From: Nymphaea colorata
Taxonomy: Eukaryota > Streptophyta > Magnoliopsida > Nymphaeales > Nymphaeaceae
Direction of reading: 5' to 3'
Length of the DNA stretch: 64,000 nt
NCBI RefSeq assembly: GCF_008831285.2
Contig: NC_045138.2
Location: 22,663,934 to 22,727,933, forward strand
Part shown: positions 47,601 through 58,905 of the stretch, one piece after another
How positions within the stretch are numbered: the first letter of the stretch is position 1
Layout of the letters: the number at the start of each line of letters is the position of its first letter
Notes under the pieces: generated by a model
The model's database searches: none
Told to the model about the DNA's origin: nothing
The model's input: the letters and a program-made list of their open reading frames with translations, nothing else
Position numbers and translations under genes: made by a program

Positions 47601-50084
47601 GTGGGATAACTAAATGGTTATTTTTTATTATGGCTGTTTTTATTCCTTATGGACTTTTCTGCCTGCTAGAAGTGTCTTCAATCATTTCTGGCTTTTTTGC
47701 CGAAAGAAGTCCATTGCACGTTAACTTTCCTTTCTTGGTTTTAAGTTAACAATCCATCTATCAATTCCTGTGTTCTATTGTTGTCTTCTCCATTTTCATC
47801 CCTACCATATGGTCTATTGACATATTTCTCTTCTTCATTTTCATGCTTATCTTATGTTCTATTTAACATATTTATTTCTATCTTGTGGTCTTTAAATCCA
47901 ACCCTGCCTTGTATTTAAGAATTGCAAACTAGTTTTAAGGTTCATTTTCTTAAAAATGATTTTCCTTCTAATCAAATGATATAAATACAGTTGGGACTGG
48001 GAAGAAAAGAATGAATTGCTGGTGTTGAAAAGTACTTTTCATGTGGATGAAAGGATGGGTTTTTATTAGAAGTGCAAATGGATCTGTTAATCACAATAAG
48101 GCAGGGATGAATTTACGAAATCCAAAAATTAGGGATGAATTGAGAGAAAATCCCTTTTATTTATTTCTTCTGTTGTGTCCTTTATTTTTCAAGATTTTGG
48201 GCATGTTTGAAGGTTATTTGAAGATACACTTAGTGGGAGTGTCCTGAGAACAATCTGTTATGACTATGGTCTGAATCTAACAATTTGTTGCAGTCTGTTC
48301 CCAATTGAAAAGAACTTCCTCCAAGCAAGTTGAGCTTTCCATCTTGTTTATCCAGCAAATATTTTTCTTGCCTGCGTCGCTCCCACTGAACAAGAAGAAA
48401 CTTGTACATGGACTGAATTTTGATGCCTGACAGAATCTGTCTTTTTAAGGATAGCGTTGACTGCTAACATGATCAATTAGGCATGGAATTAAAAAAGGAG
48501 GGAGTAAGTGAGATGATCTTTATATTTCTTCACTTTACTTAAATGAAGTTGCTGCACCTAGGAAGGTAAAACCCTGGCTTTTTGAGACCATTGATGACCT
48601 CCTATGTCTTTTGTTTTGCTTCCTGTTGTTGCAGCATGTGATGATGGGAATGAGTTGTATCAAGAAGCCCATGAACCAGAACTATAACTAGCTAAACAAA
48701 ATTCTCTTCTTGAGTTTCTGCTTCCTAATTAAATCATGGTTACCAGTATATTTTATAAGGTTCTAATTTTATTTATAACCTGGTGGGTTTGAGAAATTAT
48801 GTTATCTAGTCAACAGCTATCTGATGTCATGATGGTGGGATGCATTAATATGTATGTGTCGGTTTGATAAAATGCCTTATCTGTTAGTTTCTTTTGTCCG
48901 CAGCCCGTTTCTTGGTGCCGCTTTTTGCACTTTGTGAAGTCATAATATTATTTTCTTTTTCATCACCATCTGCGACATGGATTAGTTTTCAGAAGAAGGA
49001 GATTGGGAGTTCGTAAGAGAGAAGCAGGATCAAATTGCATTCTTATTTGGTACTGATGATCACTGGGGACCACTCTCATTGTTTGAAGAGGTATGTATTA
49101 CAACGGGTATGATTTTCCAGTGTAGGCAGTTACATTGACAAGTTGGATTCGTTTAGGTAATATCTATAGGTGAACCAACCAAATTGCACGGGGATCCTCT
49201 GATCTATGTTTGGGCTTGGAAAGCTCCTTGCTGGATGAGAACTCATGTAGCTTTTACCCTTGTCATAGTAGAAGTTTTCAGTTTAGAAATTCTTTATGTT
49301 TGCTTCTTTCAATGGTTTAGTTGAATTTAGCTTTCATAAATCGTTACATAGATAATTAACCTCACCATGCAGATTCGTTCATCCTACAACTGGCAACCAT
49401 TTGCCTCAATCTCCAGAAGCATTTAGAACGACTGCTTTACACACTGGGATACACTTTTTTGTTTTACTATTGGTAAATTTGGTCTTCACTTGAACAAAAA
49501 TATGTGCAGACAAACCTTTCATTTCCGTGTAAACTAGAAAAAACATTTTCTAACATTTTAGTCTTCCCAGTTAGATATCGGTTCTGAGCCAAAAAAACAG
49601 TTTTCAAAGTTTCTAACAAACTCCTATCGACAGAAATTACTTGTTTAGGTTCTGCATTTTCTGGTCTCATCTTATTTTATTTCTCCTAGAGTATTGTATG
49701 GACTTTAGAAAAAAGAATTCGTTGGAATGATTAGAACCATCATTTCCTTGTTCATGTTATGGTTTTTGACTTCAAGTTCCACAAACCTCACTTGGTGCAA
49801 TATTGTCTTTTCCAGAAACCAAATGCGAGTTCTCTCGTTTCTTTTTTCCCCATCAGAAATCAATCAATACGGAGTCATTTAATATTGATCTGCGGACAGT
49901 ATTTTATGGTAGTCTTTTCAAAGTTCATAAGTAATCCCTATGTTGCCCTTATTTGCAGATCTCTGGACATGTTCCAAATGTTTCCTTGTCAATTGAAAGG
50001 GAGGGCCATAAGCATGCGTTTTGTTGTACAAAAGCTGGATCTGTATGGGCTGCTCAGTTCGTAGCAACCCGTGTCAAACACTAA
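35289..50084 (+). CDS. LDAH: LDAH, lipid-droplet-associated alpha/beta hydrolase (twelve exons)
   Basis: Exons: 35289-35347, 35508-35581, 35827-35898, 36033-36061, 36866-36916, 37230-37280, 43611-43670, 43756-43838, 46098-46245, 47365-47415, 48986-49090 and 49959-50084. All phases match and give 302 residues ending FVATRVKH. The family hydrolyses esters at the lipid-droplet surface; the native plant substrate is not settled. Motifs in order: [11 protein letters not shown] (oxyanion-side loop), [35 protein letters not shown], the nucleophile elbow [11 protein letters not shown] (Ser in GHSIG), [46 protein letters not shown] (acid Asp), and EREGHKHAF (catalytic His). The triad is complete and length is normal. 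The start [20 protein letters not shown] fits the exon 1 join. Intron 3 appears to use a GC donor (ATAG|GCGAGT). Introns 6 and 8 contain a complete copia and a miniature LTR element, respectively. Confidence 0.92.
35627..35670. repeat. (CT)22 microsatellite in LDAH intron 2
   Basis: An uninterrupted CT dinucleotide run on the transcribed sense strand, likely length-variable between individuals. Confidence 0.95.
37581..37863 (-). repeat. Copia 3' LTR
   Basis: 283 bp; on the plus strand it begins TGTAAGAATC and ends AACTTAACA. It differs from its partner at six positions, three of them (AAC against TCC region and neighbours) near the right end. Confidence 0.97.
37858..42168 (-). pseudogene. 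Copia gag-pol polyprotein gene with four disruptions
   Basis: The start is an ATG at 42168 (MDQPTPSLL). Domains on the minus strand: UBN2-type gag; a zinc knuckle [14 protein letters not shown] (C-x2-C-x4-H-x4-C, about 41310-41270); protease [12 protein letters not shown] (about 41090-41050); integrase WHGRLAH...CSSCHICK, then the DDE core with [12 protein letters not shown]; reverse transcriptase from [20 protein letters not shown] to YVDDIVIT; RNase H with [19 protein letters not shown]. Breaks: a frameshift near 42010 in gag, an in-frame stop at 39001-38999 after DPQQ, an in-frame stop near 38446-38444 after HAPTE, and a frameshift near 38280. The long central frame (38999-41989) remains open. 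The copy is therefore not self-sufficient, although its LTRs are nearly identical. Confidence 0.93.
37864..37876 (-). other. Copia polypurine tract
   Basis: On the minus strand, CTTGAGGGGGGC directly precedes the 3' LTR. This is the plus-strand priming site for reverse transcription. Confidence 0.85.
42431..42444 (-). other. Copia primer-binding site, initiator tRNA-Met type
   Basis: On the minus strand, TGGTATCAGAGCCA follows the 5' LTR with no spacer. It is complementary to the 3' end of plant initiator methionine tRNA, the usual primer for plant copia elements. Confidence 0.93.
42445..42727 (-). repeat. Copia 5' LTR
   Basis: 283 bp, nearly identical to 37581-37863. It carries the element promoter, which on the minus strand would read toward gag and antisense to LDAH. 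Confidence 0.97.
42959..43309. mobile_element. Small TIR element, CTAAGTCAC/CTATGTCAC family, in LDAH intron 6
   Basis: 351 bp, from CTAAGTCACACGGGTGCG to CGCACCCGTGTGACATAG, with a perfect 8-bp target-site duplication GGTTTGAC (42951-42958 and 43310-43317). The 8-bp duplication suggests hAT. The interior has GTGCGGGTGCG words at the left, a pyrimidine-rich stretch and a (TA)n tract at about 43199-43225. It has no coding capacity. Confidence 0.88.
44299..45415 (-). mobile_element. Complete miniature LTR retrotransposon (TRIM/SMART-like) in LDAH intron 8
   Basis: 1117 bp, flanked by the 5-bp duplication AGATC (44294-44298 and 45416-45420). The LTRs are 44299-44585 and 45133-45415. They differ by about eight substitutions and one 4-bp indel by eye. 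In plus-strand terms they begin TAATGCAAG and end CTTGCATCA. On the minus strand the 5' LTR (45415-45133) is followed after two bases by TGGTATCAGAGC (45130-45119), the tRNA-iMet primer site, and the 3' LTR is preceded by AACTAGGGGAGTC, a polypurine tract. The LTR contains CTTTATATAGA. The 547-bp interior has no pol gene, so retrotransposition needed proteins in trans. Confidence 0.92.
44752..45147 (-). other. 131-codon ORF within the miniature LTR element, function unknown
   Basis: The frame runs from the primer-binding region through most of the interior. It is Pro/Leu/Gly-rich (for example [20 protein letters not shown]) and ends in a PPPKPPP-type tail. The stretch is more GC-rich than its surroundings. 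It does not look like gag, which would be expected to show a zinc knuckle. It may be captured host coding sequence or a chance frame. No ribosome-access or expression evidence exists in the sequence. Confidence 0.35.
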
Positions 50085-50648
50085 GGAGATAGAGCTTGGC
50101 TTCAGGTAGTACGTAGTAATCTCATCCCTTGGTGCTCGATGTTCCGGCTGAGCGAGAGGCCGGCAACCCAGTGCCTGGATAAGTCATAAGAGCCCAGTGG
50201 CTGCCCCCATTCCTTCTTGCCTCCAACTTTCTGGGCTGCTTCTGTTCGATGTTAATGACGATATGTTTTACTCTACGTTCCTATTTCAAAAATATGGAGA
50301 GTATACAGATTGGTGGAAACTGTACCATATGATTCATGAGAACAGTAGAGATCTCCAATTAAATTATAATCTTCTTTTTTGGGTTGGCAAGCACGAAATG
50401 TTACTTTAGCTTTCACTGGGAAGCGATTGGGACATTTGCAAGTGAATTTTGCGTAAATGTTACAAGTTGTTAAGAGATCTTCATGATACAATAGGTTTTG
50501 TGTTTGGGATATGTCGTGTTCTAACTATCTTCGCCGATAAAAACCTTATGTGAGAAACCGTAAAAATGGAAGGCTTCGCGTATGAGAAGAAAAAGAAGAA
50601 GGCTTTGAGATAGCAAACAGTATGGATCTGGTGCAGCTAAAGATTTGA
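50085..50648. other. LDAH 3' flank
   Basis: Probable 3' UTR and downstream sequence. No clear polyadenylation motif set could be assigned, and no other gene was recognised. Confidence 0.4.
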
Positions 50649-50751
50649 GTAAGGTGCATATGCTCTAGAAGGAGAAATTTATCAGTAAGGTGCATATGCT
50701 CTACAAGGAGAAATTTATCAGTAAGGTGCATATGCTCTACAAGGAGAAATT
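50649..50751. repeat. 36-bp minisatellite, about 2.9 copies
   Basis: The unit GTAAGGTGCATATGCTCTAC plus AAGGAGAAATTTATCA occurs at 50649-50684, 50685-50720 and 50721-50751. There is one G/C difference in the first copy and a truncated third copy. Confidence 0.95.
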
Positions 50752-53732
50752 ACCGTCATTTTTCATGAAAAAGAGAAGAAAGCCTGTGATGCTGTCGTGT
50801 GCTGCCGTATGTCATAAACACACACGCTCTCTCTCTCTCTAGTTGAATTCAAATTGAATTTTGAAAAATAAAGTAGAATCTGATTAAGTTTGAATTCGAG
50901 CAAAGATGAGCCCAACACAAAGCTGTACCATTTACATCATAAACCTATGGTCCAAATGCAGGGTCCCAATCTTCGAAAACATTTCGTGCTCACTAATCAT
51001 TCGTTAGGAAGTGTACATTTCTTTTACTGTTCGGAGAAAATTTTTAATCTTCAAGCAAGCCAATTTTTTAAATATTAAACATTCACACTCATTTTTCATT
51101 TCTCACATTAAATAGTTTTTTTGGGCGGAACGTTTCCATCGTTATATCATAAATTGAATTGGAGCAGGAGATGACACCACTTTTTTCGCCGACGATCTTT
51201 ATTGTCCTTCTATACGAGTTATTGTAAATGTCGTCAGGCCCTTGTGGGCAGTTGCCCATGTGGGCCTGCAGGTGGGCATAGGACCTGGTCTGGCCCTGCC
51301 CCCAGCCCGACCACCAAGCTCCAGGCTTACGTCTGGCCAATTCGACTCGAACCAATTTTTTCATATGCATTTAATCTATAAACATATATTTATAATAAAA
51401 AATATAATAAAAATAATTGTATACATATACAATTTTTCAGGTCTGACCCACAAAATTGTGGGCTAGCCCAGAGCTCTTTTTTACCTAACCCATGCTAAAT
51501 ACCCACAAAAAACTGTTATGTACCCGGCTCGATGTCCACTCTTAGTTTTTGAAAAAGAGGGTATCAATGTCTTTGTGTGTGGAGTTGTCCCTTACTAAAT
51601 CCGGGTTTGGATCTTTTATGCCCTGAACGAGAAATTCTTGGCTCTGCCAATTAATGTCATATCTCATATATTAAGATCACCACGTATAAAGTTATATTAA
51701 AACAAAACAATAGAGGAAATTATGCATTTTAAAATGTTTGAATTCTTTTTTCTTTTTTTCTTTTTTAACATATGTTTTCTACAAGTTAAAATATAATGGG
51801 GATGCCACTTCAAAACACCTAAAGCAAACCTAGTATTACGGGGAGATGGAATGGAATTAAGCATGATTAAATTTTTTTAGTTTTTCATTATTTTTATTTA
51901 ATAAAATATATTATTATTATTAAAAATATATTTATATTCAAAATTTTTATTTATATTTAAAAAATATTTTTTTATTTTAATCAAGTCGGGCCCAAACTCA
52001 GGTTTCGTGCGTCGGACCAACCTGGGCCGACTCTTATCAGGTCAGGCCGGGCTGGGTCGAGTCAGTTCGGCCGGCCCCATGCTTAGATTGAGTCAGACCC
52101 ACGTACGGAGCTCATTTTGTCAAAGCTTAAAAGATATAGTCTCAGATAAACTTGGTTCACTGTGCTGTGATCAAAATTTTTTAACTACGTAATGGCAATA
52201 GTAAAAGATTCGGCTCTCGTGCGGTAAAATACTACTCTTCCTTACTCATACATGAACAAAAAAAATATGATGTAAACTGAAGGCAGTACACTGCGGACGC
52301 GTTATTCTGCGTGCGCCTCTATGATTGCCTGCAGTGAAGATCAGATATCTATGGGCCTTTTCAAATGCCCTATGGATCTACGAGATTCCACCAGCTTCTG
52401 CTGGATCAATTAAACGACCATAGATTTATATAAAACATGCAAAAATACAGAAAATGGAAAGGAAATGTTCATATTTTCTCGCTGTTCGGATGGGTTTTCA
52501 TGTGCCAATAGTGATGAAATTGTTTATTTTAAAATCCTTATCAAACTTGGAAATATGCATAAACACGGATCTTTTTTGTATAGTTCGACATATTTTGTAC
52601 CATATGAAATGTGTCCGCATGGTCAGATTTGTGAAGAACAGTACACGAGGACCAAGAGGACAAAGCGGAGCCCCCACGTAAAAATAAATATAAGCACCGG
52701 CTGCGGGTCATATACATGGACGGTGGATCTCATTGAGAATTTGGAACTTCAACGGTCGTCAACTCATAATTGTTAAGAAATTGGCTACGAGATAAGTTTG
52801 GCCCGACTCGCCGCAACTCACACCTGACTCATCCGGGCTTGGCTCCAACTCACCCAATTAGTTATAGTGGTTCACATTATGGTAATTTAAAAAAACGACC
52901 GAGTCAACTCGCTCACTTTGATTATCTACCGTTCCGAGTCCGAGTCACGAATTTGCCAATTATGCATCCGCTACTCCACCTAACACTCAGGTGGGTGGGA
53001 GGCATGCAGACAAAGGAGGGAGGGGATCGCTGCCTTCCCACAAACCCCAGCTTTTCTTTCCCACAGCCTCAACACCTCATCGTCTCGTCATAATGAACCC
53101 ATAATATATGCACATATTATGTGTTCACTATGCATATTCACATAATCGGTCACTTTTAAAGAGAGACAAAAGGAGAAAGGCAAATTAAACTGCGAATATT
53201 GGTAAGATAGTTTATCATGAAATACTTCTTAAAGAAGGAAATAAATGAGTTTCCTTAATAGAGAACCTTTTCTGCTTTTTTCATGGTATTTCAATATCTT
53301 CAAAATAAAGTTTCGCTTTTTTTTTTTCAACTTATTCTCTGTCTTTTGATCCCATGAAAATTAATGACCCAGGTGATTCCCATTAGGTCTAGCATGTGAA
53401 TGGTTGGTAGTTGAACTCTACAACTTAATATATATATATATACACACATGTATGGTTTGGTTTAGATCTGTTCTCCACTTCACAGATCACATAAGACGGA
53501 TCATAACTCGTGAAAATTCAAGCCCAACTGCTATTCGCTTGAGGGGGTGTGGTGGGGGTGAAATGTGACATCATATCATATGAAATGTGACAAAAAAAAG
53601 TATATAATATGACAGAAGCACGGTCCGCATGCTTCTCCATGCACGTCTAACCTGTCATTGCGCGGTCCGCGCATGCTAATGCTGACGTATTTGCATGCAT
53701 TACCGTCTTTGATGTTGAGGATTCATCGCTAA

Positions 53733-53777
<45 letters not shown>

Positions 53778-56700
53778 GGATGACGGAAAATACAGTTTTT
53801 CTGGGACCATTGAACATGCTGAAAGCAACCAGAGTCCCTCAGGCTTTGTTCATGGAGCGGCTTCACGTTTCCTGTCTTCCTAATTTTCAAAGCCAAACCT
53901 CCACTTTTCCCTCAACCATTACGATTAAGAAACTATACTGGCAAATTTAGAATAAAAAACCAGTATTGGCCTTACTTGAGAAATGGTTTTAAAAATTGTA
54001 GGTTTTCTTTCAAAACTTAAGAGGGCATTTCGTAACAGAAACATTGTGTCTTTTGGTAAGCAATGTTCTATGAATGCGCCATGATCTATTCTAAAGAATA
54101 TGTAGTTTCTATTACGAAATGCTTTTTAATTGTACAATTATGATGTTTGAGGGGTATAACATAGTTGGTTAGACCGACTGATTGGTAGAAGTACGATTGA
54201 TTGTTAGTTCAATTTCGGTAGGCATTATTTTTCTATACTACAAATGATGCATGAAGAACACTCTAGTTGATGGGTATATCGCCCTGGACCACAAGGCAGG
54301 GGGAGGGACTTTAATTTTGAGATATCTCTCATGTTTTTTGTGTAAAGAAACTTAAAGTTCAAAGAGAAAAACATATTTTTTCTATATATAAACAAATTCT
54401 TTTGAAATTTAAAAAAAAAGTTGGTGCCCACACCTTTTTGTGTGTGTGTGTGTGCTTGTCAAACCTTATTTGTACATTGAAAAAAGAAAAGAAAAAGTTA
54501 TTTCCCTATGTTTTTGACCATCAAAATTGCTCCACACAAGTCGGAGCATGGAAAACCATTAAGAGGTCCTTTGATAAATAGGAACACATGTACTTTTCAT
54601 GAATTTAACTTAAAAATTAAAAATTAAAGCAGATTTGTTGACGTCTAATTTTAATGTTTCATGAATCTATTCTGATCTTTACAATAAATTTATACAACAC
54701 TCACATAGTATTCCAACTACCAAGCTACCTTTAAAGGATCAAATTTGACATGTGGTTGAGAACAGCTTCAACCGACAATTGACGTGTCTAGCTTTTACCT
54801 CAATAGCCCTTTTAGATAGAGGGCATCTCATTTTGCCCTCACTAAACTTAGTAAGCCTCTGTTATTATGTACTATAGAGACAGAAAGTGCCCTTACATCC
54901 AAGAAATGGATTTGGGAGGCTTGAAAATTAGGAATTTTAGTTGAATATGGGAAATAGCTACATGAGAATGAACGGATTATTATGGAAAGAACTCTTGCTA
55001 CAGTATGTGTGAGATATATATATATCTTGTTACCTACCTACCATTCAATAAAATATTAAGTGACTCCGATTTTTTTTTTTTTTTTTTGACTATATATGAT
55101 GTGCACGGGCTACCTCTTGGTCTATGTCTCTTCTTTCAAACAAATTGCAGCCGATTTATAAAACTTGAATTGCCATTAGATATTTTATGTCCTTGATTTC
55201 ATGACGCTATGTTCCCTTTCCCTTTTCTTCTCTTTTTAAAGTAAGTGAGAAGCACGCTAGACTTGACCTCTCTCTCATTGCTCCAAATTCCACCCTCAGG
55301 GGAAGCACGAAAGTATTTTCTCTACCGTCAGCCCCATGTATCTTTATTCCATCTCCCGGTTTTCATCAATATTTCGATTTTATAAATTGGAAATGACCTC
55401 ATGGATGAGAGCAACTAGGGTTGAATCCTCATGACATTTTTTGCAAGCGCCGCACGTAAACATTAGTTACTTGTGCAAATTTAAAATAAAGATCAAGTAC
55501 TTCATAAAAATATGGTTCATTGGTCCGTTTATATTTATATATACGATACAAAATTGTATTGAGTTCATCAACAAAGGCACTAGGGGAGTCGGCAACTTTG
55601 GCTGGTGGGCACTAATTCAATAACTTTAATATTTTAAAAGAGACCAAACGAAATTCAGGCCTATTAAAAATTATTATTAACGTGCTTTTATGCAATCTAA
55701 CTTTGTACATATGATCTTAAAAGTGATTGGATGAGAAAACAAGTATTAGGTTAACCATTTTTATTTTAATTATGCTTTTTAATAATAAAAAATGAACACC
55801 ACTCTTATAGCATCCAAATTTTGATAATAAAAAAAAAAATCAGATTTTCTTCCAAAATAACTTGAATTAAAACATTATTTGAATTTTTGGTTATGAACAT
55901 GTTAGGTTGTTCACATTTTGTTTACAATATTTTTTAAACACAAATTTAAGAGTGAATAGTTTTAATCTCTTACTTTAGTGGTCACTCGGGTATTGACCAA
56001 TTTCTTTCTCTATCTTCCTTTTATTATATATATATATATGTAAATATATATAAGATTATTATTTTTGTTAACGGGTGGAAAGCTGTAGATTGTAAAAATG
56101 GTTCAAAAATAGTAGACACAACAATCCTATAAAAATTCAAAGCGGAAAGATCAATTTATATATATATAGTAAGTACGAGTGCGATATAACGTTTGATAAG
56201 ATATAATTATCAGAAGATGTGACGCATTTTCAAAGCAGATGATATTTAAGAGAGTTGTCTCTCGGTCGATAGGTACACATGGTGATGGGACAACCGCTCC
56301 TGAAAATATCATCTGACAAAAAAAGCCCGCGATAGTTTCAATCCGTGGGCGACCTCTGTTTTCGGGACTCAGAAAACAACAAATCGCTACGATAAAAAAG
56401 AGGTATATTCGCTTTAATATTCGGACCTGCTCCCCTTCCCTTTTTTCCTTTTCGCCCACCGCTCTATTGCCCGTTGGGTTGTGGGGACGAAGTTTGATGC
56501 ACCAAGAATCAGGAATTGTCACCAAACTACTTCCTCCTTCAATATGCAGGCTGATGCCTGCTTTCTAAGCAACACACCTTCATCTCTTGACTCTCAGGTG
56601 AAATTGCACATACGCCTTTATATATATATATATATATTACTTGTTCAAGCCAAAATATGTGATATTGACCTTTTCAAAATGAACTTAACCATGCAATTCA

Positions 56701-58905
56701 ATGAGCTAATTTTAAAGAGGAGGTGTTACTTACAACTTGGGGGAACTTCACAAATGCGGAGTATATATTAATCTTGTAGTATCCGCGCACATTAAATTAA
56801 TGCCAAAACATTGGTGCGTATCAATTGTTTATTTCATAGTGTGTTTAGTATGAAGTAGAAAATGTGCAAAAAGCAATGCAACCGTGTTCACTACAACTAT
56901 TGTATAAACCGTGTTCATTGGTAGGGTGCTAATGAATCATCTTGGTCGTTGATCTTTTTTTTTTTTAAATGCATAGTTGAAAGAAAAAAAACAAAGAACA
57001 AAATTTACCAATTAATGTTAGATGACCGGTATGCTGACGTCCCTTTCAACTTTCAAGTCTCAATCAGGCAACAAAAAGAAGAATCAACCGCATACATAGT
57101 TGATACTTATTGCATTTGCCATACAACACAAGACAAGCTTATACTGTTTATTTTTCAGTTATAAATTAATCCCAAACAAAACATCCAAAGCATTCAATAG
57201 CCCAATAAATAAGAATAAGAAAGAGCTCATGCAAACATATAAGAACCCGCTTTTCCTTTTGTCGATCCATGTGTTCTTCTGCATTGAGATTACTGGACCG
57301 CCAGGCGGCGCTACCATACCAAGATCCGAAATATATGCAGTCGACTGCACGTAACTGTCTAGGCAACCTTGCCTACTCCAAAAAAAAAAATTGTAGAATT
57401 TTATATTAGATTATAACACAGGAAAATTTGTAATTATAATTCTACATAATGTTTGGAAGATACAATATGATAAGTATGGTGAGTTTGAAAGAAACAAAAA
57501 AAATATGATAAATTTTAAAACTTAAAATAAAAAATAATAACACAAACATCAAAAAAATAATTAAATTTACAACAAATAAGAGATAAATAATAAAAAAAAC
57601 TGTTTGATGTTAAAAAAACTGAAAAAATGAAAAAAGTAAAAAAAAAAAACGCATTAAAAACATGTTTTCTTCGTTTTTATGTTTTTTAAAAAAACGTTTT
57701 TCTAAGTTTTAAATAAAAAAGTAAAAAAATCACATTAGAAACATGTTTTTTTTTTTTTAATGTTTTTCTACAAAACGTGTTTTAAAATTTTAAATGGTCA
57801 TTTAATTTACTTTTTTTATTTTTTCAAAAAAAACACGTTTTCTGTGATTATGTTGGTAATCGTCTGCCCCAAAGAACAAATGATTTTTGCTATATCAGCA
57901 ATTCTAGAAATAACGTTCAAATTTTAGTTAAGAATAACTAGTTAAATTTTATAGATGCACTACCATTACCAAAGTTAAAATTTTTTATCAGTTAAACACA
58001 AGTTTTATTTTTTTTTGTATAAAACAAATATATATTTTTCAAATGTAGATACAAATTTTATTAGAAGAGGTAGGACCGAAGAAAGGACAAAGACAAAGAA
58101 GAGCGGTTTTATCGAATCGCCGCAACTACGAACAGATCCAAATTTAGAATTGCAACACCTGTTAAGGCATCTGCCCGATAAAGCCGAGCAGCCACCGTCC
58201 GTCACCAACGCAACGCACGCAATCCAATGTCCAAATGGTATTTTAGAACCAAATAATAAAAAAAAACCAAAAACCTTTCAAGCACATCGATTTTTTCCTT
58301 TTTCTCTCGAACCGTCGAACACTTATTAATTAATCAAAAAAAATGGTCGATGATCTTTAAAAAAAAGCTTCCATAGGGCATAACTGAAGAAGGAAAAGAT
58401 TAAGCACGTAGATGGAAATATCGAGAATATGAAGGAGCTTAAATAAAAAAAGGGGCCGCCTTCAATGATTCGGAGAGGGATAAGGACGAAGCTTGGGGCG
58501 CCACGCACCCAAACCAACGCGTGGCCATCTCCGTGGGTTCGGTCGCAGTTCGTTGGGCGCCTCGCCCCATAGATCCACTTCCCCCTCTCTCTCTTCATTT
58601 CATTTTTTTAATTTTAATGGAAAACAAAATAAAATAAAATAAAAGTAGTAAAAGCCCGTTGGTTGGGTAGGTGACGACGCCGAGGGGGGGTTTTCCTTTT
58701 TATTTTATTTTTTTATTTTATGTTTTCTGTTTTGGGGTTTGCCCTCCCGTGGTTTTTTTTATGAGCGCCCCCTTTCTTATTGTTCCCCGCCTGCTCCCTT
58801 CTCTTTCATCGCAGGGGGACACTCACAGTCACAGTGTGGGTTGGGGTGCGTCGCCGAAAGGAGTGAAGAAAGGAGAGTGTTAGTGTTCCGCAAGAGAGGA
58901 GACGG
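50752..58905. other. Intergenic, LDAH to PFP-alpha; repeat debris, no gene recognised
   Basis: GC-rich family words (GGGCC, GGCCCGAC) at about 51235-51350, 51440-51550 and 51985-52090 resemble ends of hAT-like elements; the second ends CGATGTCCACTCTTA, like the fragment at 32680. Between them is AT-rich filler. Another such patch lies at 52800-52960. A 38-base poly-T run lies at 53737-53774, and an extremely A/T-rich zone with AAAACATGTTTT and AAAAACGTTTTT palindromes at about 57370-57850. Short ORFs throughout lack family resemblance. The stretch from about 58480 to 58905 is GC-richer and probably contains the PFP-alpha promoter and 5' UTR. Confidence 0.5.

Noticed and set aside
53737-53774. 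Poly-T run as a LINE or SINE tail
   Set aside because: No element body or target-site duplication could be found beside it.
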